From contig NZ_RQPI01000006.1 in the NCBI RefSeq assembly GCF_003854965.1, positions 124,001 to 188,000 on the forward strand: a DNA stretch of 64,000 nt, read 5' to 3'. This DNA comes from Paenibacillus rhizophilus. GTDB lineage: Bacteria > Bacillota > Bacilli > Paenibacillales > Paenibacillaceae. Both the position numbers and the translations under genes were made by a program. Positions within the stretch are counted from its first letter, which is position 1; each line of letters opens with the position of its first letter. Below the pieces are notes generated by a model. It was given only the letters and a program-made list of their open reading frames with translations, did not search any database and was not told the origin of the DNA. Shown here piece after piece: positions 16,241 to 25,053 of this stretch.

Positions 16241-17964
16241 AATATATTAAATGGATATGGAATCATCTTATGATGATCAGAGCCGGCTTCCAGCTGGCCA
16301 TCGTGCTGCTTATTCTGGAAAGTTTCTTCGGCGTCGCTTCCATCTACGTGCAAAAATACATAATCGACGACCTGTTCATTCAACAAAAGTTCGAGCTTTT
16401 GCCCGTTCTGCTTAGCGTGTTTGCCTTCATTTTCATCTGTCATGCTGTCTTGTTCGTCGCCACGCCCTACACTTTTGTCCGAAACGAATATATTATTACC
16501 AAAATCATGACAAAGGACATGTTCAGCCGGTTGTTCCGCTTTCCATTATCCATTTTCCAAAAGGAGAGATCAGGCAGATTTGTCCAAAACCTGAACAGCG
16601 ATGTGCTGGATACGGGTTCTCTGGTCAGTTATCTTACGCCCACAGGGATCAGGAGTGCGTTTGAAGCGCTAATCATGCTTGCGATTGTCGGCTATTCGAG
16701 CATCTGGGTCATGCTGTGTGTCTTGGCCGTATGCTTGCTGTATATTGCAAATGCCTGTTTCTTTGCGAAAAGGATTAAGAGAGCGGCAGCCGTCGTGCTG
16801 GAAAAACGGACGGAGCTGACGGTTCATCTGGAGGAAGGGATCTCCTCGACACGGGAAGTCGTAGCGTTTCACAAGACGGAATGGGAGGCCAACCGTTATC
16901 AAGCCTTGTTTCAAAAATACTATGACGCGATCCTGCAGGAAGGCCGGACGGTCAACCTTCAGATGCTGTTCAGCACGCCTTTGCGCTGGGGGGTTCCCGT
17001 TGCGGTTGTAGCCGTAGGCGGCTATCAGCTGATGGAGGGCAAACTGAGCCTCGGCACCTTCGTGGTCATCCTTCAATTGGTACTGCAGGTCATGGATAAA
17101 ATCCATTGGCTGTTCGATTACGTCATGATGATGATCGCGCGATTCGCTCTAATCGACCGCATTGAAGCTTTCAATAATATGCCGCAAATCGATAACGGGA
17201 CGGAACCACTGAACGGCGAGGTTCAATCCATCCAATTCCGGAACGTCAGCTTCGCTTATGAGGACACAAATATACTTAACGGCCTTACCGCCGTCCTTCC
17301 TGTCGGAAAGAAAATCGCGTTCGTCGGAGCAAGCGGCGGCGGCAAATCGACCGTGGCCCAACTGCTCACCCGGTTTTACAATCCAAGCGAAGGTGAAATC
17401 CTGGTGAACGGCGTTCCACTTACCGATATTCGGCGCCAAGACTGGATGAGCAGGATTGCGATCGTATTCCAGGAGCCCTACCTGCTCGCCGATACGATCA
17501 GGCAGAACGTGCTGTTTGGCCGGGAAGACACGGATGAGCACCTTATCGGCGCGCTTCAGGACGCGCAGCTTCTTGATACGGTCATGAAGCTGCCGAACAA
17601 GCTGGATGAAACCATAGGGGAACGGGGCATTCAGCTCTCCGGAGGCCAGCGTCAGCGTCTTGCCTTGGCCAGAGCGATGCTGAGAGATCCCGATATCCTC
17701 ATCCTGGATGAAGCCACATCCGCCCTTGATATGGAGACGGAAAGGAAAGTGCAGCAATTGCTGGATGACAAGCGTTCGGGACGAACAACGATCATCATTG
17801 CGCATCGGTTGTCCACGGTAATGAATGCAGACATCATCTTCGTCATGAAAGAAGGACAGGTCGTTGAGGAAGGCACGCATGAGGAGCTGCTAAGAGAAGG
17901 CGACCTTTATCCGGAATTGGTTCGGACTTTCGAAAGAGAAGCACAAGACTTGGCGAGTGCGTAG
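16237..17964 (+). CDS. ABC exporter subunit B of a heterodimeric pair
   Basis: 575 residues with a membrane domain (about 10-300) and ATPase domain (about 335-565). Walker A is GASGGGKST, the signature LSGGQRQR, Walker B ILILDEATSALD, and IAHRLST holds the switch His. The start ATG overlaps the stop of the first exporter gene by four bases. The two share only family-level similarity, as expected for a heterodimer. No regulator is adjacent. The unit converges with the DUF6179 gene across a long hairpin. Confidence 0.92.
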   Translation: MKYIKWIWNHLMMIRAGFQLAIVLLILESFFGVASIYVQKYIIDDLFIQQKFELLPVLLSVFAFIFICHAVLFVATPYTFVRNEYIITKIMTKDMFSRLFRFPLSIFQKERSGRFVQNLNSDVLDTGSLVSYLTPTGIRSAFEALIMLAIVGYSSIWVMLCVLAVCLLYIANACFFAKRIKRAAAVVLEKRTELTVHLEEGISSTREVVAFHKTEWEANRYQALFQKYYDAILQEGRTVNLQMLFSTPLRWGVPVAVVAVGGYQLMEGKLSLGTFVVILQLVLQVMDKIHWLFDYVMMMIARFALIDRIEAFNNMPQIDNGTEPLNGEVQSIQFRNVSFAYEDTNILNGLTAVLPVGKKIAFVGASGGGKSTVAQLLTRFYNPSEGEILVNGVPLTDIRRQDWMSRIAIVFQEPYLLADTIRQNVLFGREDTDEHLIGALQDAQLLDTVMKLPNKLDETIGERGIQLSGGQRQRLALARAMLRDPDILILDEATSALDMETERKVQQLLDDKRSGRTTIIIAHRLSTVMNADIIFVMKEGQVVEEGTHEELLREGDLYPELVRTFEREAQDLASA

Positions 17965-18048
17965 GAATAAATTTGCATGTTGGGACTGTAAGTATCTGCC
18001 CGTTAACGTAGCTCGGCCGCCGTTCATTTTTCGCGCCTCCTTTAACAA

Positions 18049-18092
18049 GACAAACAGACCTGATCGAGAGTTTCCGCTCAGGTCTGTTTGTC
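18049..18092. terminator. Long hairpin between convergent units
   Basis: GACAAACAGACCTGA and TCAGGTCTGTTTGTC make a perfect 15-base-pair stem with a 14-base loop. No long T-run follows on either side. The convergent position between the ABC pair and the DUF6179 gene suggests a shared terminator. Confidence 0.75.
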
Positions 18093-18104
18093 AATGTTGA
18101 AAAA

Positions 18105-19541
18105 TCAATAAAATTTCATTTGTTCATAGTCAATCTCATCCATATACTTCTCTACGCCTTGCAGCCGCTCCCGGCTCATACTCTGCAGACACCGGACAAA
18201 TTGCATTTGCCAATCCATCTTATACTCATTCTCCAATAACAGAATGGACGGCAAATCCAAAGACTCGCTTCGCAGCTCTTCATAGAAAACGGTTTTCGCC
18301 AAAATAGCCAGCTCCATATCGCCAAACGCATGAAAGAGGGCAGTATACTCATCCCCGAACAGGCATTCGGATTCAAGCATATCGAGGAAGTCGTGGAATG
18401 AATGAAAGCTTGTTAAGATCAGCTTGACTTTGTCCTCCTTCCTCTCGCAGGCCATAATCTCATCCAGCCGTCTTCTTAGCTCTACATCGCTCATTCTGTC
18501 CTCTTCGTTAAAGAAAAGGACAATGGATTTCACTCCCGCCTCCCGCTCTGTAATAATGACAGCCCGCAAGCTGCCATGCTTTGCGGCATTCGTCACTCGC
18601 TGAACGAGGTCTTCCATGCAACCGTCCATATACTCCTTCAATCGGGTATGAATTGGCAATTCTTGCTGAAGCTTACCCATCGCACCGGAGATGACGGACC
18701 TGATTTGCGGTTCAGTAAGGCTCATGAATTGCTGTTCTAACCTTTGGTATTGACTCTCGGAAATTCTGATTTGATCGGCATCTCCTCCTGATAAAACAGA
18801 GAAAATCGCATTATTCAGCACAAGCTCGTAAATATTGAACAGCTCGATTCGATAGTTAAACCTGCATTCCCTTCCGTAGTGGGCCAGCAAATCCAGCAGC
18901 TCCCGCTGATCGAACATCGCGCAGAACTCGGTCTCCAGCTTCAGCTGTTCCAGATACTGCTTCATATAAAAAACGCCCTGAAGCCGCATGTCATCCACAG
19001 CCAGCGGGTAATCGATACTAGCCATCGTATTGTGGGCATCGAAGATAATGCCGTACTTTCTGAGAAAGACAGGCAGGGACTCATCGATGGTCATGTTATA
19101 GGCGTCGACCGGAACCTCCAGCTTGTTAGCAGTAATTTGCTTATATAGCTGCTTGGTCTCTTCCAAGCATTGACTGACCTTTTCCACGCCCCGTTCATAG
19201 ATTTGGCGAACATCAACCGTTTTGAGATACACAATCGCCTTCTCCGGCTCCTCAAAGCTGAACAGATGCGCATCGGCCGCATACATGATGGAGGTCAGGA
19301 GGCTTTCGGCGGTTTCCGTGGTGACCGAGGTGCTTTCGCCCCGGGTGTATTTCTTAATCAGCTCCTGCAAGATCTGCATGAACGCATTCTGAATCCGCAT
19401 CATTTCCCGGCTCGTCAGCAGCCCCGCCCGCAAGCCTTCGTTCATTAAGGAGATCGTATATTGATTTCGCTGCAGCCGAGATTTTCGAATGCCGCCCTGA
19501 ACAGTCAGCTCGCGTCTTTTATTCAAATTTTCAGATCCCAA
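18105..19541 (-). CDS. DUF6179-family protein, function unknown
   Basis: 478 residues, soluble. The first two thirds are predicted mostly helical, starting with a basic segment around IRKSRLQRNQYTISLMNEGL. The last part alternates strands and helices (LRAVIITE, SIVLFFNEE, KVKLILTSF), suggesting a small alpha/beta domain at about 330-430. The overall pattern matches DUF6179, a family of unknown function. The TTG start has AAGGAG ten bases upstream and lies inside the 3' end of the DUF6323 gene (19-base overlap), so the two are translationally coupled. No catalytic motif is evident. The DUF name is from memory of the family, not a search. Confidence 0.72.
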   Translation of the reverse strand: MGSENLNKRRELTVQGGIRKSRLQRNQYTISLMNEGLRAGLLTSREMMRIQNAFMQILQELIKKYTRGESTSVTTETAESLLTSIMYAADAHLFSFEEPEKAIVYLKTVDVRQIYERGVEKVSQCLEETKQLYKQITANKLEVPVDAYNMTIDESLPVFLRKYGIIFDAHNTMASIDYPLAVDDMRLQGVFYMKQYLEQLKLETEFCAMFDQRELLDLLAHYGRECRFNYRIELFNIYELVLNNAIFSVLSGGDADQIRISESQYQRLEQQFMSLTEPQIRSVISGAMGKLQQELPIHTRLKEYMDGCMEDLVQRVTNAAKHGSLRAVIITEREAGVKSIVLFFNEEDRMSDVELRRRLDEIMACERKEDKVKLILTSFHSFHDFLDMLESECLFGDEYTALFHAFGDMELAILAKTVFYEELRSESLDLPSILLLENEYKMDWQMQFVRCLQSMSRERLQGVEKYMDEIDYEQMKFY

Positions 19542-20011
19542 TAGTCATTTTCTCCTTCAAATAAAGACTCGTTCTTCTGCAATTCTCTTCTGAACTCTTC
19601 GGCATACTCTTCGAGTCTGCTCTTCAACAAGCCCAGTGAACCCTCACAATCCTCTTCGAACATATCCTTCATCCTGTGGAGTAGCTTCATATCGCTGATT
19701 CGGTCTTCGGTTTCGTTTTTCAGATCATAAAAAATCTCATGCAGCTCATTCAGCGTATCCACATAGTTCTCCTGCTGGATGAACGAGGAGGCCGAGAATA
19801 CCTCGATGAGCGCCTTGGTCACTTCGATGCTCAATTCCACCCGCCCGTAGCTGTGCAGAACCTCGTTTCTTGCCGCCATCATCAGTTCAACATCCCGTGG
19901 GGTCAGAACCAGACCATATTCCTTGGTCTTCTCATTCAATTCCAGTAATTCGGTCATATACTGTGCCTGCATAGACACGTTCAAGGAGTTGAAAAGGCGA
20001 GAAATATACAT
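19523..20011 (-). CDS. DUF6323-family protein, function unknown
   Basis: 162 residues, acidic and helical. The pattern GLVLTPRDVELMMAARNEVL, then GRVELS, then IFYDLKNETEDRISD and a late MFEEDCEGSL matches DUF6323, which is found beside DUF6179 in other Bacillota. No enzyme motif, membrane segment or signal is visible. GGAGG stands 8 bases before the ATG. It is the first gene of a two-gene unit whose second gene starts inside it, so the proteins probably work as a complex. Family assignment is from memory. Confidence 0.72.
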   Translation of the reverse strand: MYISRLFNSLNVSMQAQYMTELLELNEKTKEYGLVLTPRDVELMMAARNEVLHSYGRVELSIEVTKALIEVFSASSFIQQENYVDTLNELHEIFYDLKNETEDRISDMKLLHRMKDMFEEDCEGSLGLLKSRLEEYAEEFRRELQKNESLFEGENDYWDLKI

Positions 20012-20099
20012 GCTATTATCCTCCTTGTTCCGCTTTTTAAATAACGATCAATCATTTTTCCACTGCCATTAATTTTTCGAGAAAAATTTAAAAAAGAAG

Positions 20100-20128
20100 T
20101 TGACTTTATTTTGGTTTTATGGTATAAT
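20100..20128 (+). promoter_or_regulatory. Strong sigma-A promoter pointing away from the DUF pair
   Basis: TTGACT (20100-20105), 17 bases, TATAAT (20123-20128), with an AT-rich upstream region. It is one of the best promoter matches in the window, yet no protein gene follows on this strand. Confidence 0.75.
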
Positions 20129-20134
20129 ATATAT

Positions 20135-20258
20135 TATTTTAGTCATTCTATATTTTATCACTGTTTGCATCGATGTCAATTGAAGCTGACGATAAAACAG
20201 CAGGTGGTTTTTAAAAATATAAAGGTTGGGCAGAAGATGATTCTGACCCAACCTTTTT
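20135..20258 (+). ncRNA. Candidate small RNA, about 125 nt
   Basis: A strong promoter is followed after roughly 90 bases by a clear intrinsic terminator: AAAGGTTGGG, loop, CCCAACCTTT, then T (20221-20258). No good reading frame lies between; the longest is a 13-codon ATG frame without a ribosome site. It matches none of the riboswitches I know. The next plus-strand gene is 2.3 kb away, so it is probably a stand-alone RNA. The ends are inferred. The rest of the gene-free stretch 20012-20429 shows nothing else. Confidence 0.5.
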
Positions 20259-20429
20259 TGTGTTAATCCAAAATCCTCTGAAGGACATATACTTGTCGAA
20301 TCCTGAAATGTGGCAGTTAACGAGCTGGCCGATCTTCGCCGGCTAATATAATCTAAGACTTAAATATCGTATATCACCGATTCCTTATTAACTTTAATAA
20401 GCCTGTTATTTCAAAGAGGGCAGCTTTTC

Positions 20430-21749
20430 TCAAACTGCATTCCTCGGCTCCTGGTTCTCCACGATCGTACGATTCTTCCCGCTCTTTACTGCCAATACCT
20501 GAATACAAGTAAGAATCAGCATCAGTGCCAGGAAGGCAATACCGAATGAAACTGTGCCTGTTACATCATTTAAAATACCGATGACGTAGGGTCCAATAAA
20601 TCCTCCGAAATTTCCTAACGAGTTGATAATCCCAATACCTACAACAGCGGCTTCCGCTGTTAGTGTGGCTGAAGTAAATGCCCAATATGGGCCGGAAAAG
20701 CTGTATAACCCCGCAGTGGTCACACAAATCATAAGGACTGCGACAAGGGGACTCGGAGCGATCAGCGCTCCGATTAGGCCGAATGCTCCCAATAATGGTG
20801 CAAAAGCAGCGTGATATTTACGTTCTCTCGTACGGTCGGAATGCACTCCCATCAAGACCATGGCGATTGCCCCGCAAATATAAGGAGCCATAGTGATGTA
20901 ACCAACTTGCGTATCAGTTAGAACACCAGATAAGGATTTTATAATCCGCGGCATCCAGAAGCTTATTCCGTAAAGTCCAATGACATAGGTCAGGTTTGTA
21001 AAGGCAAACTTCCAGACTTTTTTATCTTTAGATACTTCCTTGAATGACAGCGCTTTCGTTTCTCTTTTATTTATACTTTCCTTCTTGAGTTCATTGCTTA
21101 ACCATTCTTTCTCTTCGCTGCTCAGCCATTTGGCTTGATCCGGTTTATCGCTTAGATAGAAAAAAGTAATAATTCCTAGAACCACAGCAGGAATTCCCGC
21201 AAAAATAAAGAGCCAGCGCCACCCCGGCATTCCTGCCCAATGAATATTTTGCACAACCCATATGGAAAGAGGGGCGCCTAAAGCGTTTGCAAGAGGTGGC
21301 GCAGTCATAAACAAAGCTACGACTTTGGCCCGTTCTTTCGATCGGAACCAGAAGGTGATATAAAGAATTACTCCCGGAAAAAAGCCGGCTTCCGCTACAC
21401 CTAGAAGAAAACGAAGAATATAAAGATGGCTGACGCTGTTGGACCATGCCGTGATAACGGTTACAATTCCCCAGGCAACAAGGATGCGGGCAATCCACTT
21501 TCTGGCTCCATAGCGATTCAACATGATATTACTGGGTACTGTGCAAACAAAGTACCCAATAAAGAAGATTCCCGAGATCAGACCAAAAGCGCTGCTTGTT
21601 ATCCCTAATGCCTTATCCATACCGCCTAAGGAAGAATACGTGATGCTTACACGGTCCAGAAAAGAAACCAAATAAGCAATAAACAAATAAGGGACAATGT
21701 GTAATGTTATTTTTTTCGTCGCGGATTTTTCGACAGATGAAATACTCAT
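20430..21749 (-). CDS. MFS transporter, anion:cation symporter (ACS) family
   Basis: 439 residues with twelve predicted membrane helices. FLDRVSITYSS in helix 1, GYFVCTVPSNIMLNRYGARKW at the helix 2-3 loop and RFLLGVAEAGFFPGVILY in helix 4 are signatures of the ACS family, which carries hexuronates, aldarates, phthalate and related acids or polyols. It lies 29 bases behind the lyxose isomerase gene in one leftward unit, so it probably imports the sugar or sugar acid processed here. Substrate is inferred from context only. GAGAGGGTGAG precedes the ATG. Confidence 0.9.
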   Translation of the reverse strand: MSISSVEKSATKKITLHIVPYLFIAYLVSFLDRVSITYSSLGGMDKALGITSSAFGLISGIFFIGYFVCTVPSNIMLNRYGARKWIARILVAWGIVTVITAWSNSVSHLYILRFLLGVAEAGFFPGVILYITFWFRSKERAKVVALFMTAPPLANALGAPLSIWVVQNIHWAGMPGWRWLFIFAGIPAVVLGIITFFYLSDKPDQAKWLSSEEKEWLSNELKKESINKRETKALSFKEVSKDKKVWKFAFTNLTYVIGLYGISFWMPRIIKSLSGVLTDTQVGYITMAPYICGAIAMVLMGVHSDRTRERKYHAAFAPLLGAFGLIGALIAPSPLVAVLMICVTTAGLYSFSGPYWAFTSATLTAEAAVVGIGIINSLGNFGGFIGPYVIGILNDVTGTVSFGIAFLALMLILTCIQVLAVKSGKNRTIVENQEPRNAV

Positions 21750-21778
21750 TTTCTTCTCACCCTCTCATTTTTTTGGGC

Positions 21779-22321
21779 TTATTGGAGAATTGGAGTTCTG
21801 ATAATTTTTGGATCTGTAAAAATATCATTCTCGTCTGTACTCGTTGATGAAAATTCCGATACAACCGCCCCCTCATCTCCAGCTTGGAACCAGTGCGGCG
21901 TCTCTGGAAGAATCGTATATTGCTCACCGGGCTTCAACACGATTTCCTTCCAAACTCTTAAATGCTCTCCATATCCTTCGGGGATGACAGCTTGGGGATG
22001 TTCAGTTGCAGTACCCGGCACATATAAATAGACTATTCCTTTGCGGCAGCGGAACGTTTCCTCTTTTCCCGGATTTTCATTTACATGTGGGTGATAATGC
22101 TCAGGACAGGTCTGACGCGGCAATAATACAAGTTCTTTCGCACAATATCTGGATGTATTCACATAGGTTACTAACTGCAACCCAAGTTCGCGGATGCGGC
22201 CTAAGCCAAAATCAGCGATTTCCAAAGCTTCCGCTTCTTGAGAAGAAAGCTTGATACCCGCCTCCTTTAGATAGCGAAGCGATTCATTCTTTACATTTTT
22301 ATATTCTTGTTTACTGATCAC
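21779..22321 (-). CDS. D-lyxose isomerase, cupin type (YdaE-like)
   Basis: 180 residues from the GTG at 22321 with AAAGGGG upstream; the frame is open further but without a ribosome site. It resembles B. subtilis YdaE closely: YVNTSRYCAKELVLLPRQTCPEHYHP, EETFRCRKG, TPHWFQAG and EFSSTSTDENDIFTDP (quoted as separate motifs). The cupin metal ligands HxH...E...H are present (EHYHP, EETF, PHWF). YdaE-type enzymes interconvert D-lyxose and D-xylulose, and also D-mannose and D-fructose. With the xylulokinase 2.7 kb away this gives a D-lyxose to xylulose 5-phosphate route. Confidence 0.88.
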   Translation of the reverse strand: MISKQEYKNVKNESLRYLKEAGIKLSSQEAEALEIADFGLGRIRELGLQLVTYVNTSRYCAKELVLLPRQTCPEHYHPHVNENPGKEETFRCRKGIVYLYVPGTATEHPQAVIPEGYGEHLRVWKEIVLKPGEQYTILPETPHWFQAGDEGAVVSEFSSTSTDENDIFTDPKIIRTPILQ

Positions 22322-22483
22322 TTTTTTGCAACCCCTTTCATTTTGTTGTGACCATTGTATCCCCCCATGACGGACAAAGCCATATCGAAAACCCATAGAT
22401 ATTTATCCAAAAGTCAGATTCTACAGATAATTGTCAACCTATGAATTTTGATTAAGTTTACATGAATTTTCGATATTGATACC

Positions 22484-22497
22484 TGAAAGCGTTTACC
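22484..22497. promoter_or_regulatory. Candidate cre (CcpA) site in the divergent pentose promoter region
   Basis: TGAAAGCGTTTACC matches the cre consensus TGWNANCGNTNWCA at all but the last base. It lies between the divergent isomerase and dehydrogenase genes, so carbon catabolite repression of both is expected. Confidence 0.65.
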
Positions 22498-22553
22498 ATA
22501 CACTTTGTGTAACGCATCACACCGATGTGATTTCGATATTGGAGGTTTTATAG

Positions 22554-23588
22554 ATGGTACGAAAGATGACAGTCCCCCCTATGGAATTAGTTGAAGGAGA
22601 CGGCCCTGGCACTCAAATGTGTGCAGTGATGGAGGATATAGGATCTGTTTCTATCAAAAGAGCTCATATTCCGGAGCCAAATGAAGGTGAAGTTAGAATT
22701 AAAGTGAAGTGGGTTGGCATCTGTGGGAGTGATCTTGAAGTGTACCGGGGAGCGCGTGAACCTGAGTTTCTTTCCTATCCGACCCGTTTAGGTCATGAAG
22801 TAGCCGGTATTATCGACAAAGTTGGAAAAAATGTTATTGGATTAAAAGAAGGTGATCATGTTGCTTTACGTTATGTATGGGGAGCCTTTGCAGAATATGT
22901 ATGCTGCATTCCTTTTGCGGTAAAGGTTCTGCCCAAAGATTTCCCGTTAATTGAAGGTTCGCTTATTGAGGTGCTTCCTCCTCTGCTACATACGGCGGAA
23001 AGGGCTGAAATTTCTCCTGCTAAAAATGTTCTGATTATGGGCCAAGGTGTTAGCGGACTTGCTATGACACAGGTTATTAACCTTTTTAGCCCAAAGAATC
23101 TTGTAGTTACTGATCTGTTCGATGAAAAATTAGCGCTTGCCAAAAAATATGGAGCAACGCATACTTATAAGCTGCCATCATCCGATACCAAAACGATGGA
23201 CGTCGTTGGTAAAGACTTTCCTGACGGTTTTGATGTGGTCATCCCGTGTCTTCTTGAGGGCTCTGGTATGGTAGACGCCATCGATGCAGCTGCACAGAAC
23301 GGCCGGATTGTTATGTATGGCTGCATTGGAACGAGTCACAAGCCAATCGATTTCTTTAAAGTTCATAAAAAACGTCTAGACATTTTATCTACTGAACCGA
23401 AGCGCGACATTGATAATCGTAGATTTTTCGAAGAAGGGCTTCGTCTGGTTATGGACGGATTAGTGAATACAAAAGAGACGATTACCCACATCTTCCCTCT
23501 GGAAAAAATTGAAGAAGCGTTTAAGCTTCGCAACCAACGCAGTGGGGATATTATTCACGTTATGATAGATTGTGAGGTAAATTCTTAA
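22554..23588 (+). CDS. Zinc-dependent medium-chain (polyol/alcohol) dehydrogenase
   Basis: 344 residues. The catalytic zinc ligands are in VGICGSD and RLGHE, and the nucleotide-binding loop is GQGVSG with an acidic residue (VVTD) after beta-2, favouring NAD. The four-Cys structural zinc lobe is absent. The N-terminus carries about 20 extra residues before the domain. Members oxidise polyols or sugars; next to the isomerase and xylulokinase a pentitol (for example D-arabitol or xylitol to D-xylulose) is a sensible guess. GGAGG precedes the ATG. The HIT gene starts one base after the stop. Confidence 0.88.
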   Translation: MVRKMTVPPMELVEGDGPGTQMCAVMEDIGSVSIKRAHIPEPNEGEVRIKVKWVGICGSDLEVYRGAREPEFLSYPTRLGHEVAGIIDKVGKNVIGLKEGDHVALRYVWGAFAEYVCCIPFAVKVLPKDFPLIEGSLIEVLPPLLHTAERAEISPAKNVLIMGQGVSGLAMTQVINLFSPKNLVVTDLFDEKLALAKKYGATHTYKLPSSDTKTMDVVGKDFPDGFDVVIPCLLEGSGMVDAIDAAAQNGRIVMYGCIGTSHKPIDFFKVHKKRLDILSTEPKRDIDNRRFFEEGLRLVMDGLVNTKETITHIFPLEKIEEAFKLRNQRSGDIIHVMIDCEVNS

Positions 23589-23589
23589 T

Positions 23590-24045
23590 ATGCCAAATAA
23601 AGCTGACAATGGTAGCATAGATGATCCGGAATGCTTTTATTGCAGCAAAAATCATAAACTGGAAGGTTTAATGATCGAGGCGGCCAAGTTAAGAGTATCC
23701 ACCCTCTATCTAAACAAAGACCAAACACATCAAGGTCGATGCATTGTCGCGTATAACCGGCATGTCAGGGAACTTTTCCATTTGGATCCAACCGATCTGC
23801 AGCTATTTATGGAGGATGTCTCCCAGGCGGCCAGAACCCTTCATGAAGCTTTTCAACCGGATAAGATGAATTATGGCATTTACGGCGATCTGGTCTCCCA
23901 TTTGCATGTTCATCTCGTTCCAAAATATAAAGAATCTGCGGAATGGGGAGAAGCTTTCCTAAATGCTCCTCCTTCCAAAAAAATGTTAGATCCATTAGGG
24001 TATCAAGAGACCATAAAGCTCATCCAAGCAAAGTTGCTCAGGTAG
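23590..24045 (+). CDS. HIT-family (histidine triad) nucleotide-binding protein
   Basis: 151 residues with the triad motif HLHVHLVP (about residues 104-111) and an N-terminal Cys pair FYCSKN. HIT proteins hydrolyse or transfer nucleotidyl groups from AMP- or nucleoside-linked phosphates. It begins one base after the dehydrogenase stop, with GAGGT inside that gene, so the two are co-translated. A HIT enzyme in a sugar cluster is unusual; it could process a nucleotide sugar or simply be a hitch-hiker. A clean terminator closes the unit. Confidence 0.9.
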   Translation: MPNKADNGSIDDPECFYCSKNHKLEGLMIEAAKLRVSTLYLNKDQTHQGRCIVAYNRHVRELFHLDPTDLQLFMEDVSQAARTLHEAFQPDKMNYGIYGDLVSHLHVHLVPKYKESAEWGEAFLNAPPSKKMLDPLGYQETIKLIQAKLLR

Positions 24046-24055
24046 AAATCAAACC

Positions 24056-24087
24056 AAACCCCTGTAACATATTTACAGGGGTTTTTG
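24056..24087 (+). terminator. Terminator of the dehydrogenase-HIT unit
   Basis: AAACCCCTGTAA, five-base loop, TTACAGGGGTTT, then TTG. On the minus strand AAA precedes the stem, so it may also stop the convergent AraC gene. Confidence 0.9.
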
Positions 24088-24098
24088 TCCAACAAAAT

Positions 24099-24977
24099 TC
24101 AGCTGCCTTCTATATTGGTGAGAGTCGGCTGTTCATCAATACTGAAATCTTCTTCCAGTATAATATCTTTCCCTACTACGGTCCGCATTTGTTCACGGAT
24201 CTTACTTGGGGACATTCCAAGCCGCTCCATACATAGTCTAGAGAAATACTGGGGAGTTAATCCGATTAGTTCAGCAATTTCCGAAACAGAATAGGATGTA
24301 AATTCAAGATATTCCTTTGCCTTTTCAAGCCGAAGGGCTTGCAGATATTGCATCGGTGTAGTACCCAAGTTCTTTTTAAACAGTTCAATAAGATAATGAG
24401 AATTAAAGTTGAAATATTCGGCCATTTCTTCCAGGTTGATTTTGGAGGACAGATTCTGCTTTAAATATTGGACCATTGGATACCCTTCGTCTGTTTCCGT
24501 AACCGGTGTTGTAATCTGGGGGTTAGAATTCTGTGAATTCCTGTCCTGAACAATTTCTAATAAAACTCCTTTATATCCCACATCAATTCGAAAAGGCAGC
24601 AGATCATGGGTTTCTTTCAGATTGATGCTTGAAAGTCGAAATAATTCCTTAAACTGAGCAATATTATTAAATGCTAATCCTCCAGACCAATCATAATTCG
24701 CAATATACTTTGCAAATTCTTCCGCCAAGGAGAACTTAATGTCAAATGTGATGGTTTCTTCTGTAAAGTGGAAGCTGTGAGAAACTCCTTTTTTAAAAAG
24801 ATAACAATGATTTGAAAGCACGGGATATAACCGCCCTTCCTGTGAAACGGACCCTTTTCCGTCAATGATATGAAGAAGCTGGTAGAAATCATGAGAGTGC
24901 TCTTTTATACCGCTGTTTCTGGAATAGTCCACACGGGCTGTCCATAATACCTGAAGCTGGCTATCTCTTAATTTCAT
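24099..24977 (-). CDS. AraC-family transcriptional regulator
   Basis: 292 residues from the ATG at 24977, preferred because AAGAAGGAG lies ten bases before it; an earlier ATG (25028) lacks a ribosome site. The N-terminal cupin-like sensor domain (about 15-140) begins with HSHDFYQLLHIIDG. Two helix-turn-helix motifs lie in the C-terminal 100 residues: INLEEMAEYFNFNSHYLIELF and VSEIAELIGLTPQYFSRL. It is divergent from xylB with a 76-base gap and is probably the activator of the pentose cluster, responding to a pentose or pentulose. Confidence 0.92.
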   Translation of the reverse strand: MKLRDSQLQVLWTARVDYSRNSGIKEHSHDFYQLLHIIDGKGSVSQEGRLYPVLSNHCYLFKKGVSHSFHFTEETITFDIKFSLAEEFAKYIANYDWSGGLAFNNIAQFKELFRLSSINLKETHDLLPFRIDVGYKGVLLEIVQDRNSQNSNPQITTPVTETDEGYPMVQYLKQNLSSKINLEEMAEYFNFNSHYLIELFKKNLGTTPMQYLQALRLEKAKEYLEFTSYSVSEIAELIGLTPQYFSRLCMERLGMSPSKIREQMRTVVGKDIILEEDFSIDEQPTLTNIEGS

Positions 24978-25053
24978 ACACTTCTTACTCCTTCTTAAAG
25001 AACTTTCAACGTATTCTAGCACATTCATTTTAACAAATAAAGGAGGACATTAT

